DNA of 64,000 nucleotides from Sarcodiotheca gaudichaudii (taxonomy: Eukaryota; Rhodophyta; Florideophyceae; Gigartinales; Solieriaceae), in assembly GCA_032355985.1 (NCBI GenBank), contig JAUKVZ010000003.1, positions 62,001 to 126,000 of the forward strand. Direction: 5' to 3'. The position numbers and the translations under genes are program-made. This document shows positions 23,901 to 31,675 of the stretch, piece after piece. Below the pieces are notes generated by a model. That model was not told where the DNA came from and searched no databases. It was given only the letters and a program-made list of their open reading frames with translations. Within the stretch, counting starts at the first letter, position 1; every line of letters starts with the position of its first letter.

Positions 23901-24884
23901 ATGAACCGCAAGTCAGTATGCAACAATACGTTGACCGCTCTCGGTCTTGTCGCCGCAGCGGGTCTCATCTACGTCGCCATGCCGGCCGGGGCTGATGCCT
24001 CAGATGTCGCGGGCGTCAGCGAGGATCGTGGATTCTCAGGATCTCAGACGATGGTCGGAGGCGATCCCTACGCCCATCTGCCGAATTCCATGACTCTCAC
24101 GGGCACGGTCCGCGATTTCGCAGAACGATCCGATGAGGGTGGACACCCCGATTTCGAAAGACGCCCGGATGGTGGATTCGGCCATTTCGTGAACGTCGTC
24201 GCCGACGAGCTTGATGGCGATTCCAAGCCGGTGTTCCGCGGATACGGCGCCAAGGTCACCGGACAGTGGCGCGATGGCAATGGCCGCAATGTCATGCCGC
24301 CTCGCGAGTACATCGAGAGCCGCCCCGGCGATGTCGCCGGCTCCACGAGCGGCGCCTCCGGCTCCGTCTCAAGCGAGAACTCGATCCGCAACTGGTGGCG
24401 CAATGATCCGGGTGTGAACGCCTGGGCGCCGCTGGACATCACGCTGGTCCGCCAGGCCGGCTCGAACGTCTACACGTTTGATGATCGTCAGGATGAAAAC
24501 TACGCCAACATGGGCGGCTTCTTCCCGATCAATGGCGAGCTGCTGGGCAACTCGTCGGGCAATAACCGGAACTTCCACTTCACGTACGAGCTCGCGACTG
24601 AGTTTGTGTATGAGGAAGGCGCCGGGCACATCTTCACCTTTACGGGCGACGATGATGTCTACGTCTTCATCGACGGCAAGCTGGTGATCGACATCGGCGG
24701 CGTCCACTCGCAGGTCTCCCAGACGATCGACCTTGATCGCCTCGGCTGGCTGCAGGATGGCCAGACCTATGACCTTCGATTCTTCTTCGCCGAACGTCAC
24801 CGCACGCAGTCGAACTTCCGCATCGAGACCACGCTCTCCCTGCGTAATGCCGAGCTGCCGACCACCGCGGCGATGTACGACTGA
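23901..24884 (+). CDS. fibro-slime domain surface protein
   Basis: This 327-residue exported protein has a signal peptide of about 1-33 (LTALGLVAAAGLIYVAMPAGADA). It matches the fibro-slime domain, a PA14-like beta-sandwich: LTGTVRDFAERSDEGGHPDF near 66-85, then TFTGDDDVYVFIDGKLVIDI near 247-266, GGVHSQVSQTIDLDRLG, and YDLRFFFAERHRTQSNFRIE near 290-309. Such domains occur in adhesins and slime-associated proteins; ligand unknown. GGAGGAGG precedes the ATG. It is monocistronic, with its own leader hairpin and a strong terminator. Confidence 0.85.
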   Translation: MNRKSVCNNTLTALGLVAAAGLIYVAMPAGADASDVAGVSEDRGFSGSQTMVGGDPYAHLPNSMTLTGTVRDFAERSDEGGHPDFERRPDGGFGHFVNVVADELDGDSKPVFRGYGAKVTGQWRDGNGRNVMPPREYIESRPGDVAGSTSGASGSVSSENSIRNWWRNDPGVNAWAPLDITLVRQAGSNVYTFDDRQDENYANMGGFFPINGELLGNSSGNNRNFHFTYELATEFVYEEGAGHIFTFTGDDDVYVFIDGKLVIDIGGVHSQVSQTIDLDRLGWLQDGQTYDLRFFFAERHRTQSNFRIETTLSLRNAELPTTAAMYD

Positions 24885-24944
24885 TGGAATCTGATCGCGC
24901 TTCCGGCTGAAGCGCGCTCGAAACGACCTCCAACCACGCCGGCG

Positions 24945-24983
24945 CCCGGACCGACTCGCTCGGTCCGGGTCGCTTTCTTTTTT
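24945..24983 (+). terminator. strong Rho-independent terminator
   Basis: CCCGGACCGA (24945-24954) pairs perfectly with TCGGTCCGGG (24960-24969) and is followed by a T-rich run to 24983. It ends the fibro-slime transcript. Confidence 0.85.
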
Positions 24984-24996
24984 GGGTCAGGCGTTT

Positions 24997-25455
24997 TCAG
25001 TCGCCGCGTTCGACGGCGAGGCCGGAGTCGCGCCAGGCGTCGAACCCCTGCTCATACAGGCGCACGTCGCCGACGCCCATCTCCATCATCCGCTTGGCCA
25101 GCGCGATCGCACTCGCCGAACCGGGATTCTGGCCGTAGACGATAATTGTGTTCGGCTTCTTGATCGCCTCTTCCCAGCGCTCCTCGCGCAGGTCGGGAAG
25201 TCGGATGTTCACGGCGCCGGGAATATGGCCGGCGGCGAACATGGTCGCGTTTCGCGAATCCACGATCATCACCTTGCTGCGATTTCCAGACTCGACCTTG
25301 GCGGCGACTTCCGTCGTCGGCGCTCTGAGGACCGATCGATCGGTGATGTTCGAACTGCAGGCCAAAGGCCCCGCCGTGAGCATCAAAACGGAGACGGCGC
25401 CGAGCAAAAGACCCCTGCGCAACGGCGATCGAAGATTCGAAGAATTCGCGTCCAT
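24997..25455 (-). CDS. rhodanese-like lipoprotein lacking the catalytic Cys
   Basis: This 152-residue protein has a lipoprotein signal (GLLLGAVSVLMLTAGPLAC, lipid Cys near 33). A rhodanese domain covers about 50-150: VMIVDSRNATMFAAGHIPGA is the CH2A-like region. The active loop reads IIVYGQNPGSAS, where catalytic rhodaneses have VYCxxGxRS, so the nucleophilic Cys is replaced by Gly and sulfur transfer is not expected. Upstream in-frame ATGs (25470, 25581) are less likely. It diverges from the DsbD alpha-like gene and may take part in envelope redox or metabolite binding. Confidence 0.75.
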   Translation of the reverse strand: MDANSSNLRSPLRRGLLLGAVSVLMLTAGPLACSSNITDRSVLRAPTTEVAAKVESGNRSKVMIVDSRNATMFAAGHIPGAVNIRLPDLREERWEEAIKKPNTIIVYGQNPGSASAIALAKRMMEMGVGDVRLYEQGFDAWRDSGLAVERGD

Positions 25456-25571
25456 GGCCCTATCATGCATGTCGGAGAGAATAATGCGACCGGCGTTCGA
25501 GTTCACAGGTAAGAACCACCAAGTGAGCGACGGGTTTCGCACTGACAGCACGGGAGAGTCTACACGTTCCG

Positions 25572-26459
25572 ATGCGTTCATTCATTCATTCACGATTTGA
25601 CGAGTGGCGATTGATCGGCGTCGCGTTCGGCGCGATGCTGATGGGCGCCTCGATTGCGTCGGGGCAGTCCCTATTTGATCTGTCCCGCAAGGACGCGCCG
25701 CCCGCTGCCGAAGAGTTGGTCAAAGTCTCTCTGATGGCCGAAGCTCAGCGTGTCACACCGGGTGAGACATTCCTGCTCGGTGTTCATTTCGCCATCGAGC
25801 CGAAGTGGCACCTGTATTGGAAAAACTCGGGCGACACCGGCGCTCCGCCGACGATCACGCTTGATCTTCCCGAAGGCGTCGAATCCGGCGAGATCCTGTG
25901 GCCGGCGCCTCTTCGATACGAACATTCCGGCGGCCTGGTCGATGCGATCCATGAAGAGGAGCTGACGCTTCTCATTCCGATCGTGACCACAGGGGATCTG
26001 AGCGACGCCGATGAACTGCACATCGGAGCGACAGTTGACTGGCTCGTCTGCCGCGAACTCTGCCTTCTGGGCGCCGGCGAACTGACTCTCACGCTTCCTG
26101 TGTCGGCTCGTCCGGATACTGAGAACGCGGCTCCGGAAGTCGCAGAGGCGTTCGCCAGCGCCAGAGCGCGCCTCCCTCGCCCCCTCACGTCTTCAGACGA
26201 CGTTGCCCTTTCCTGGTCGGATGACTCGCTCCTGATCAATGCAGAGGGCGCCGATGAATTAACGTTTTTTCACGAGTCGCCCGCCGCGACCGGACCGTCG
26301 AGTCCGGTCACTGACACCCACGCCCGGGGCGACTCTTTGCATATTGCGTATCCTGTCGGACTGAGAAAGCACGACCTCCTGCGAGGCGTGCTTGAGATTC
26401 GTCGAGGCGGGAACGTGGAGCACCTCTCAATCGAAACCCCGACGCCGCAGTCGCGGTAA
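25572..26459 (+). CDS. periplasmic DsbD alpha-domain-like protein
   Basis: This 295-residue exported protein (signal about 12-32, ending ASGQS) has the DsbD N-terminal immunoglobulin-like domain. KWHLYWKNSGDTGAPPTI near 78-95 and the redox pair in VDWLVCRELCLLGAGEL near 155-171 match the family pattern VDWLVCKExC. It lacks the membrane and thioredoxin parts of DsbD, so it is a separate alpha module that would receive electrons from a partner. The redoxin gene lies 89 nt downstream on the same strand. Confidence 0.8.
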   Translation: MRSFIHSRFDEWRLIGVAFGAMLMGASIASGQSLFDLSRKDAPPAAEELVKVSLMAEAQRVTPGETFLLGVHFAIEPKWHLYWKNSGDTGAPPTITLDLPEGVESGEILWPAPLRYEHSGGLVDAIHEEELTLLIPIVTTGDLSDADELHIGATVDWLVCRELCLLGAGELTLTLPVSARPDTENAAPEVAEAFASARARLPRPLTSSDDVALSWSDDSLLINAEGADELTFFHESPAATGPSSPVTDTHARGDSLHIAYPVGLRKHDLLRGVLEIRRGGNVEHLSIETPTPQSR

Positions 26460-26548
26460 TCGGATAGGGCGCATCGCCCGCCGCGCTGCGTTGTTCGGAG
26501 ATGAGTGGAGACGATGCGCGTCTCACTTTGACACAAGGAGACTCGGAT

Positions 26549-27211
26549 ATGAAGAACTGGAAGACTGGAATCGTCGCTGGTGTTGTCGGCCTTGTCATCG
26601 CTGGAGCGGCGACAGTGGCGATGAGCCCCACGACGGCCGTCGCGGCGCCGCATGATCATGCCCACGCCAAGCTCGGCCATGAAGCGCCCAACTTCGCTCT
26701 CAAGAGCGTTGATGGCAAGAAGTACAAGCTGAGCGAATACATCGAGGAAGGCAAGATCGTCGTGCTGGAGTGGTTCAATCCGGACTGCCCCTACGTCAAG
26801 CGACATCATGCCAGCCATAAGACGATGTACGACACCGCCGAACTGTTCGCCGACGATGGCGTTGTGTGGCTGGCGATCAACTCCGGCGCTCCCGGCAAGC
26901 AGGGCGCAGGCGTGGATCGCAACAAGCGCGCCGTCACCGAGTTCGGCATGGATTATCCCGTGCTGATCGATGAGAACGGCGAAGTCGGTCACATGTATGG
27001 CGCGAAGACGACGCCGCACATGTACATCATCGATAAGGAAGGCGTGCTGGTGTACGAAGGCGCCATCGACAACGATCGCACCGGTCGAAATATCGACGGC
27101 GATGGTTACGTCAACTACGTCGAGCAGGCGCTCACGCAGTTGATCGCCGGCGAGACCGTGTCGACTTCACAGACCAAGCCCTACGGCTGCAGCGTGAAGT
27201 ACGCTCACTGA
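26549..27211 (+). CDS. exported thioredoxin-fold redoxin (AhpC/TSA type)
   Basis: This 220-residue protein has a signal peptide (about 1-33, ending TTAVAA) and a His-rich mature start. The redoxin domain begins LGHEAPNFALKSVDGKKYKL; the active region is VVLEWFNPDCPYVKRHH with a single Cys and no CxxC, as in the PRX-like1 group. YGAKTTPHMYIIDKEGVLVY contains the cis-Pro loop. AAGGAG lies 8 nt before the ATG. It sits after the DsbD alpha-like gene and before a strong terminator. Confidence 0.85.
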   Translation: MKNWKTGIVAGVVGLVIAGAATVAMSPTTAVAAPHDHAHAKLGHEAPNFALKSVDGKKYKLSEYIEEGKIVVLEWFNPDCPYVKRHHASHKTMYDTAELFADDGVVWLAINSGAPGKQGAGVDRNKRAVTEFGMDYPVLIDENGEVGHMYGAKTTPHMYIIDKEGVLVYEGAIDNDRTGRNIDGDGYVNYVEQALTQLIAGETVSTSQTKPYGCSVKYAH

Positions 27212-27237
27212 TCGAGCTTTCGTCTTGCGAATCGAAT

Positions 27238-27276
27238 ACGACCCGGTCTCTTCGGAGGCCGGGTCGTTTCATTTTT
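27238..27276 (+). terminator. Rho-independent terminator
   Basis: ACGACCCGG (27238-27246) pairs with CCGGGTCGT (27259-27267), followed by TTCATTTTT. It ends the redoxin transcript. Confidence 0.85.
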
Positions 27277-27291
27277 ACATGACGGTGTGTC

Positions 27292-27984
27292 TCAGCTCTC
27301 AAGCGCCCTGCGCATCGCGGCGTCCACGAGAATCTCGACCGGATCAAAGGTAGGCATCTCTCCGACTCCGGCCCGAAGCAGAAGGGGCGTCTCCGTCGAG
27401 CCGAGGATGACGCCCTCACAGCCGTTGTCCTGCATCCGCGAGATCGCATCGGCGAAGAATCGCTGGGACTCCGGCTCAATCCTGCCCTCGACCAGTTCGT
27501 TGAAGATGATGCTGTCGATTCGATCCGCATCCTCTTCGCACGGCGGGTGCACGACGACGCCGCGCATGCCCAGCACGGTCTGATACACCGACCCGGTCAT
27601 CAGAAGTTTGGTCCCGATGATGCCGACGGTCTTGATGTCGGCGCCGCAGACGGACTCGCCCACCAGATCGATCATGTTGATCCACGGGATGGGCGTCTGC
27701 CCTTCCACGAAGTGCATCGCGTAGTGAGCCACATTGTCCGGGAGGATGCAGAAGTCGGCGCCGGCGGCAGACAGCGTCTCCGAGGACCACCTGAGCATCT
27801 CGCCCACGCGCGGCCAGTCGCCTTCGTAGACCGCATCCAGATACGACGCAAAGGGAAGATTGTGCAGCGTGATGAGCGGACGGGAGTCCGCATCAGCGAT
27901 CTCAGACGCCTTGCGGGCGATGCGCCTGTAGCACAATGCCGAGCCTTCGGGACTCAACGCGACGATTCCAATGTGTCTCGGCAA
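27292..27984 (-). CDS. aspartate/glutamate racemase-like protein without catalytic cysteines
   Basis: This 230-residue protein starts at TTG 27984, chosen because GGAG lies 7 nt upstream and the product begins HIGIVALSPEG as in the family. The racemase superfamily fold is clear, but both catalytic positions differ. The first reads ILPDNVAHY where active enzymes have PCNTAHY (Cys to Asp). The second reads VILGSTETPLLL where they have ILGCTE.PLL (Cys to Ser). Cofactor-free racemisation is therefore unlikely; it may be another lyase-type or binding member. It diverges from hscB. Confidence 0.75.
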   Translation of the reverse strand: MPRHIGIVALSPEGSALCYRRIARKASEIADADSRPLITLHNLPFASYLDAVYEGDWPRVGEMLRWSSETLSAAGADFCILPDNVAHYAMHFVEGQTPIPWINMIDLVGESVCGADIKTVGIIGTKLLMTGSVYQTVLGMRGVVVHPPCEEDADRIDSIIFNELVEGRIEPESQRFFADAISRMQDNGCEGVILGSTETPLLLRAGVGEMPTFDPVEILVDAAMRRALES

Positions 27985-28078
27985 GGCGTTGCTCCATCTG
28001 GCTGCGTGGTCAAAGTCTAGCACACGCAAGCCACGCCTCGCCGCGAATGCCGCTCCCGCCCTTCTGGCGGCCGTTCGA

Positions 28079-28084
28079 TAGGAT
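28079..28084 (+). promoter_or_regulatory. -10-like TAGGAT before hscB
   Basis: TAGGAT lies 7 nt before the ATG at 28092. Confidence 0.3.
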
Positions 28085-28091
28085 CCAGTCC

Positions 28092-28598
28092 ATGCGAGAT
28101 CCCTTTGATCTGCTCGGAGTGCCGCCCCGATTCGATGTCGATGCGAAAGCCGTACGCGCCGCGTGGCTGCGGACTTCGAGTGCACTTCATCCGGATCGAC
28201 TCGAAGGCGGCGCGGGCGACGAAGGTGAGAATGCGCGTCGGATCGCGGAGTTGAATGGAGCTCGGCGCGTCCTGGACGACCCGGAAAAGCGCGCCAATGC
28301 GCTGCTCGAGCGGCTCGGCGGCCCTTCGAAGGAGGAGGACACCTCGCTTCCGCCGACGTTTCTCATGGAGATCATGGAGACGCGCCAGGGGCTGGAGAAG
28401 GCTCAGGCGTCAGGCGGCGATGTGGGCGAGTATCGCGCGTGGGCCGAGGCGGAGCGCGCGGCGATCATCGAGCGGCTCAGTCCGCTCTTCGACAAGGCCG
28501 CCGGCGGCGATGCGGAAGAACTGGGCGCCATTCGGGAACTCCTCAACGTCTGGCGCTATCTGGAGCGCATGCTCGAACAGATCAATGAACACGAGTGA
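28092..28598 (+). CDS. hscB: Fe-S cluster co-chaperone HscB
   Basis: This 168-residue J-domain protein stimulates HscA/DnaK in transferring Fe-S clusters from the IscU scaffold. It starts DPFDLLGVPPRFDVDAKAVR, the HscB-specific J-domain opening, and has the HPD loop in ALHPDRLEGG near 33-42. The C-terminal three-helix bundle is about 85-165 (PPTFLMEIMETRQGLE). hscA and other isc genes are not in the window. The upstream open frame to 27936 is not part of the protein. Confidence 0.85.
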   Translation: MRDPFDLLGVPPRFDVDAKAVRAAWLRTSSALHPDRLEGGAGDEGENARRIAELNGARRVLDDPEKRANALLERLGGPSKEEDTSLPPTFLMEIMETRQGLEKAQASGGDVGEYRAWAEAERAAIIERLSPLFDKAAGGDAEELGAIRELLNVWRYLERMLEQINEHE

Positions 28599-28628
28599 GC
28601 CGAACCAACGCGAAGTTGAACCGCTTCG

Positions 28629-28634
28629 TATGAT
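28629..28634 (+). promoter_or_regulatory. -10-like TATGAT before the CNNM gene
   Basis: TATGAT lies 9 nt before the ATG at 28644. Confidence 0.3.
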
Positions 28635-28643
28635 CGTGCGGCG

Positions 28644-29945
28644 ATGTCGACTGCGGATATTCCACTCCTTGCGACGCTGCCATTCCTGCTGATCGCCTCT
28701 GCGTTCTTCTCCGGCTCCGAGACAGCGCTCTTCGGGCTGCGGCATCAGGAGCTTGCGCTGCTGTCTCGCCGGGGCGGCATCGGCGCCAGTTCGACGCGCT
28801 CCCTTCTGAGCAATCGACGCCATCTGCTCATCACGCTGCTGCTCGGCAACATGATCGCCAACGTGCTGTACTTCGTGATCACGTCGGTGATCGTGCTGCG
28901 CGCCGACAGCGCGTTCATCGGTGCGCTTTTCAGCATCGGCTCGCTCCTGACGATCATTCTGTTGAGCGAAGTGGCGCCGAAGCTCATCGCGACGGCCAAC
29001 CGGGTTCGCTGGTGCTCGATCTTCGCGCCGCCGATGTACATCGTGCATCAGGCGCTGACCGTCATCCGCAAGCCGCTCAGCAAATTCGTTGTCGAGCCGA
29101 TCGCGCGCGTCATTCGGCCATCGACCGTCACGCCGCGCCTGAGCGTGGATGAACTTGGCGCCCTGCTGGCGCTCAGTTGCGAAGAGCGCGTGCTGGGCGA
29201 TGACGAGGCCGAGCTGCTTCGAGCCGTGACGGATCTGGGCATCTGGCGCGTCGATGATGTGATGACGCCTCGTGTGGATGTGCAGTGGCTGCCGGAATCC
29301 GCAGGGCGTGATGAAGTGCTCGCCATCGTGAGCGAGAGCCGTGTGCCTGCAATTCCGATTTGCGCCGGAACACTGGACACCGGAGTCGAGGGTGTGGTTC
29401 AGATCGATTCCTATCTTCTCGCGGGTGAACTCGGTGAAGCGGGCCCGGTCGGCGGGCACATGAGCCCCCCGCTCTTCGTGCCGGAGCAGGCGACACTCGA
29501 TCGATTGCTCGTGCTGATGAAAACGAGAGGCGAGAAGTTCGCTGTGGTTGTCGACGAGTTCGGCGGCGTCGCAGGTGTGATCACCTTCTCTGACATCGTT
29601 CGCCGACTTGTGGGCGGCGCTTCACTTCGATCAGATTCGGATCCTTCGGATATGCCCGCCCGGCTCGAAAAGGACATTCAGGAAATCAGCCGAGGTGTCT
29701 GGCGCGTCAGCGGTCGGCTCGCGGCCAATGACTGGCACAACACGTTCAGTGAAATCGGTCACACGCGCGCCGCCACGATTGCAGGCCTCGTCGCGCAGAA
29801 ACTTGGCCGCATTCCGAAGGAAGGCGACGTCACCACATTCGGCAACGTACGTCTGGAGGTCGAAACGCTTCGCAATGGCGCCATCGCCACGATCATCGTC
29901 AGTCTCGTCACACCCGCCGACGCTGAGCCGGAGACGGATGCATGA
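28644..29945 (+). CDS. CNNM/CorC-family membrane protein with CBS pair and CorC_HlyC domain
   Basis: This 433-residue protein has the DUF21/CNNM transmembrane domain (about 5-150; FFSGSETALFGL near 22-33, ANVLYFVITSVIVL, IILLSEVAPKLIA). A cytosolic CBS pair follows (about 195-330; VDDVMTPRVDVQWL, VVVDEFGGVAGVITFSDIV), then a CorC_HlyC domain (about 340-430; GVWRVSGRLAANDW). Relatives export Mg2+ or regulate divalent cations with ATP/Mg sensing by the CBS pair. It overlaps its paralogue downstream by ATGA. Confidence 0.88.
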   Translation: MSTADIPLLATLPFLLIASAFFSGSETALFGLRHQELALLSRRGGIGASSTRSLLSNRRHLLITLLLGNMIANVLYFVITSVIVLRADSAFIGALFSIGSLLTIILLSEVAPKLIATANRVRWCSIFAPPMYIVHQALTVIRKPLSKFVVEPIARVIRPSTVTPRLSVDELGALLALSCEERVLGDDEAELLRAVTDLGIWRVDDVMTPRVDVQWLPESAGRDEVLAIVSESRVPAIPICAGTLDTGVEGVVQIDSYLLAGELGEAGPVGGHMSPPLFVPEQATLDRLLVLMKTRGEKFAVVVDEFGGVAGVITFSDIVRRLVGGASLRSDSDPSDMPARLEKDIQEISRGVWRVSGRLAANDWHNTFSEIGHTRAATIAGLVAQKLGRIPKEGDVTTFGNVRLEVETLRNGAIATIIVSLVTPADAEPETDA

Positions 29946-30940
29946 ACGATGTCTGGATCTGGTATGTCGTCGCATTCGCAGGCCTGTCGCTCTCGGCGCT
30001 TTTCAGTGGGCTTGAGACCGGCGCGTACTGTGTCGATCGCGTTCGCCTGTTCGTGCTGGCTCACTCCAGGGATGAGAGCCCTCGCACCCGGCGCGCCGTG
30101 ATCCTTCGCAGGGAGCTACAGAATCCCGGACGCATGCTGGCCGCGCTGCTGGTCAGCAACAACATCGCGAACTACCTGGGATCCATGGGTGTCGCCGGCG
30201 TGCTTGAGTCGTACGGCCTGAGTGACTGGCAATCGATCGTGATCAATGCGGCCGTGCTGACGCCCATGCTCTTTCTCTTCGGAGAGACGCTGCCCAAGGA
30301 TCTCTTCAGCGCCGAGGCGGATCGCCTGACCATGCGGCTGGCGCCTCTCTTTCCAACCATTCGCTTCCTGCTGAATATCACGCTGCTGCTGCCGATCGTG
30401 CGCGCGATCGGGGCGCTGCTGGAGCGGCTCGTGCGTGTTGACTCTGATTCACGCATCAGCGAAGCGCGCCGCAAGATCGCAAATCTGATGAAGGAAGGCG
30501 CGAGGCACGGCCTGCTCTCTGAAACGCAGACCTCCCTTGTCGATCGAGCCGTCGCTTTTCAGGAAGTCACGGTCGCTGAAGAAATGACGCCGCTCTCGCA
30601 AGCCTCACCAATCGGCAACGACTGGCCGCGCGATCAGGTGCTCAGGACGCTGCAGCGAGCGAAAGGGCAGTGGCGCCCCATCGTCGATCGACGCCGGCGC
30701 ATCATCGGCGTGGTTCGGACGATCGACATCCTGCGATTCCCCGACACGCCGATTGCGCAGCTCATGCTGAAGCCGCCGGAGATCCTGCCGGACAGCCCGG
30801 CGCCGGAAGCGCTGGCCCAGCTTCGAGAGGGACGCGCTCACATGGGCGTCGTGAAACAGCATGGCCGCACGCTTGGCGTGCTGACCATCGACGATCTGAT
30901 CGAGCCGCTGACTGAGGTCGTCGAAGGCGAACAGGCATAA
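29942..30940 (+). CDS. CNNM-family membrane protein, shorter paralogue
   Basis: This 332-residue protein has a DUF21 domain (about 5-165; ALFSGLETGAYCVDRVRLFV, NNIANYLGSMGVAGVLE, LFLFGETLPKDLFS) and a CBS pair (about 195-325; VAEEMTPLSQA, GVLTIDDLIEPLTEVV). It ends after the CBS pair and lacks the CorC_HlyC domain of the upstream paralogue. The ATGA overlap implies coupled translation and perhaps a heteromeric transporter. Similar two-gene CNNM tandems are known in other bacteria. Confidence 0.85.
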   Translation: MNDVWIWYVVAFAGLSLSALFSGLETGAYCVDRVRLFVLAHSRDESPRTRRAVILRRELQNPGRMLAALLVSNNIANYLGSMGVAGVLESYGLSDWQSIVINAAVLTPMLFLFGETLPKDLFSAEADRLTMRLAPLFPTIRFLLNITLLLPIVRAIGALLERLVRVDSDSRISEARRKIANLMKEGARHGLLSETQTSLVDRAVAFQEVTVAEEMTPLSQASPIGNDWPRDQVLRTLQRAKGQWRPIVDRRRRIIGVVRTIDILRFPDTPIAQLMLKPPEILPDSPAPEALAQLREGRAHMGVVKQHGRTLGVLTIDDLIEPLTEVVEGEQA

Positions 30941-30946
30941 GGGACG

Positions 30947-30952
30947 TAAACT
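30947..30952 (+). promoter_or_regulatory. -10-like TAAACT before the SDR gene
   Basis: TAAACT lies 6 nt before the ATG at 30959 with no Shine-Dalgarno. Confidence 0.35.
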
Positions 30953-30958
30953 GCCTGC

Positions 30959-31675
30959 ATGAGTGATCGAAAAGTCGCCATCGTGACGGGCGCCGGGCGA
31001 GGTGTCGGCCGCGCCACGGCCATCAAACTTGCCGACGTCGGATTCAATCTCATCCTCGCAGGCCGAACGCGCCAGTCGCTCGACGAGACGGCAGCCCTCG
31101 CCGGCGAGCACGGCGCCGATTCGATCTGCACGCCCGTTGACATCACCAGCGATGATGCGGCGACCAAAGTTGTATCCGCCGCGCAGGAGCGCTTTGGCCG
31201 CGTCGATGCGCTCATCAACAACGCAGGTGTGGCGGAGTTGGCCTCGATCGAGGAATCCGGCGGCGACATCCTCACAAGATCCTTCGAGCTCAACGCCCTG
31301 GCGCCGGGCCGCCTCATCAGCGCCGTCTGGCCGATCATGAAGCGCCAGTCGTCAGGATGCATCGTCAATATCTCGACAATGGGTGTGAAGGATCCCTTCC
31401 CGGGCTTCTTCGCCTACGCCGCATCAAAAGCGCCGCTGACGCTCTTCACGCAGAGCTGCGCCAATGAAGGCGCCGAGCACAACATCCGCGCATTCTGCGT
31501 TGCGCCAGGCGCGATCGAAACGCCGATGCTTCGTCGTCTCTTTGACGAACAGGCGTTTCCAGCCAACCTGTGCCTGTCCCCGGAGGATGTCGCCAGCGTC
31601 ATCGTTGAGTGTGTTCTCGCGAAGCGCGACGAAGACAACGGCGGCATCATCTGGCTGCCGAATCCTGAGGAATGA
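30959..31675 (+). CDS. short-chain dehydrogenase/reductase
   Basis: This 238-residue classical SDR is cytosolic and NAD(P)-dependent. The nucleotide loop is VTGAGRGVGRAT near 9-20, then NNAGVAEL near 87-94, catalytic Ser in IVNISTMG, and Tyr/Lys in FFAYAASKAPLTLF near 151-164. The substrate is not predictable. It overlaps the glycerate kinase gene by ATGA, so a hydroxy-acid or semialdehyde reductase role beside glycerate metabolism is possible, but this rests on context only. Confidence 0.85.
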   Translation: MSDRKVAIVTGAGRGVGRATAIKLADVGFNLILAGRTRQSLDETAALAGEHGADSICTPVDITSDDAATKVVSAAQERFGRVDALINNAGVAELASIEESGGDILTRSFELNALAPGRLISAVWPIMKRQSSGCIVNISTMGVKDPFPGFFAYAASKAPLTLFTQSCANEGAEHNIRAFCVAPGAIETPMLRRLFDEQAFPANLCLSPEDVASVIVECVLAKRDEDNGGIIWLPNPEE

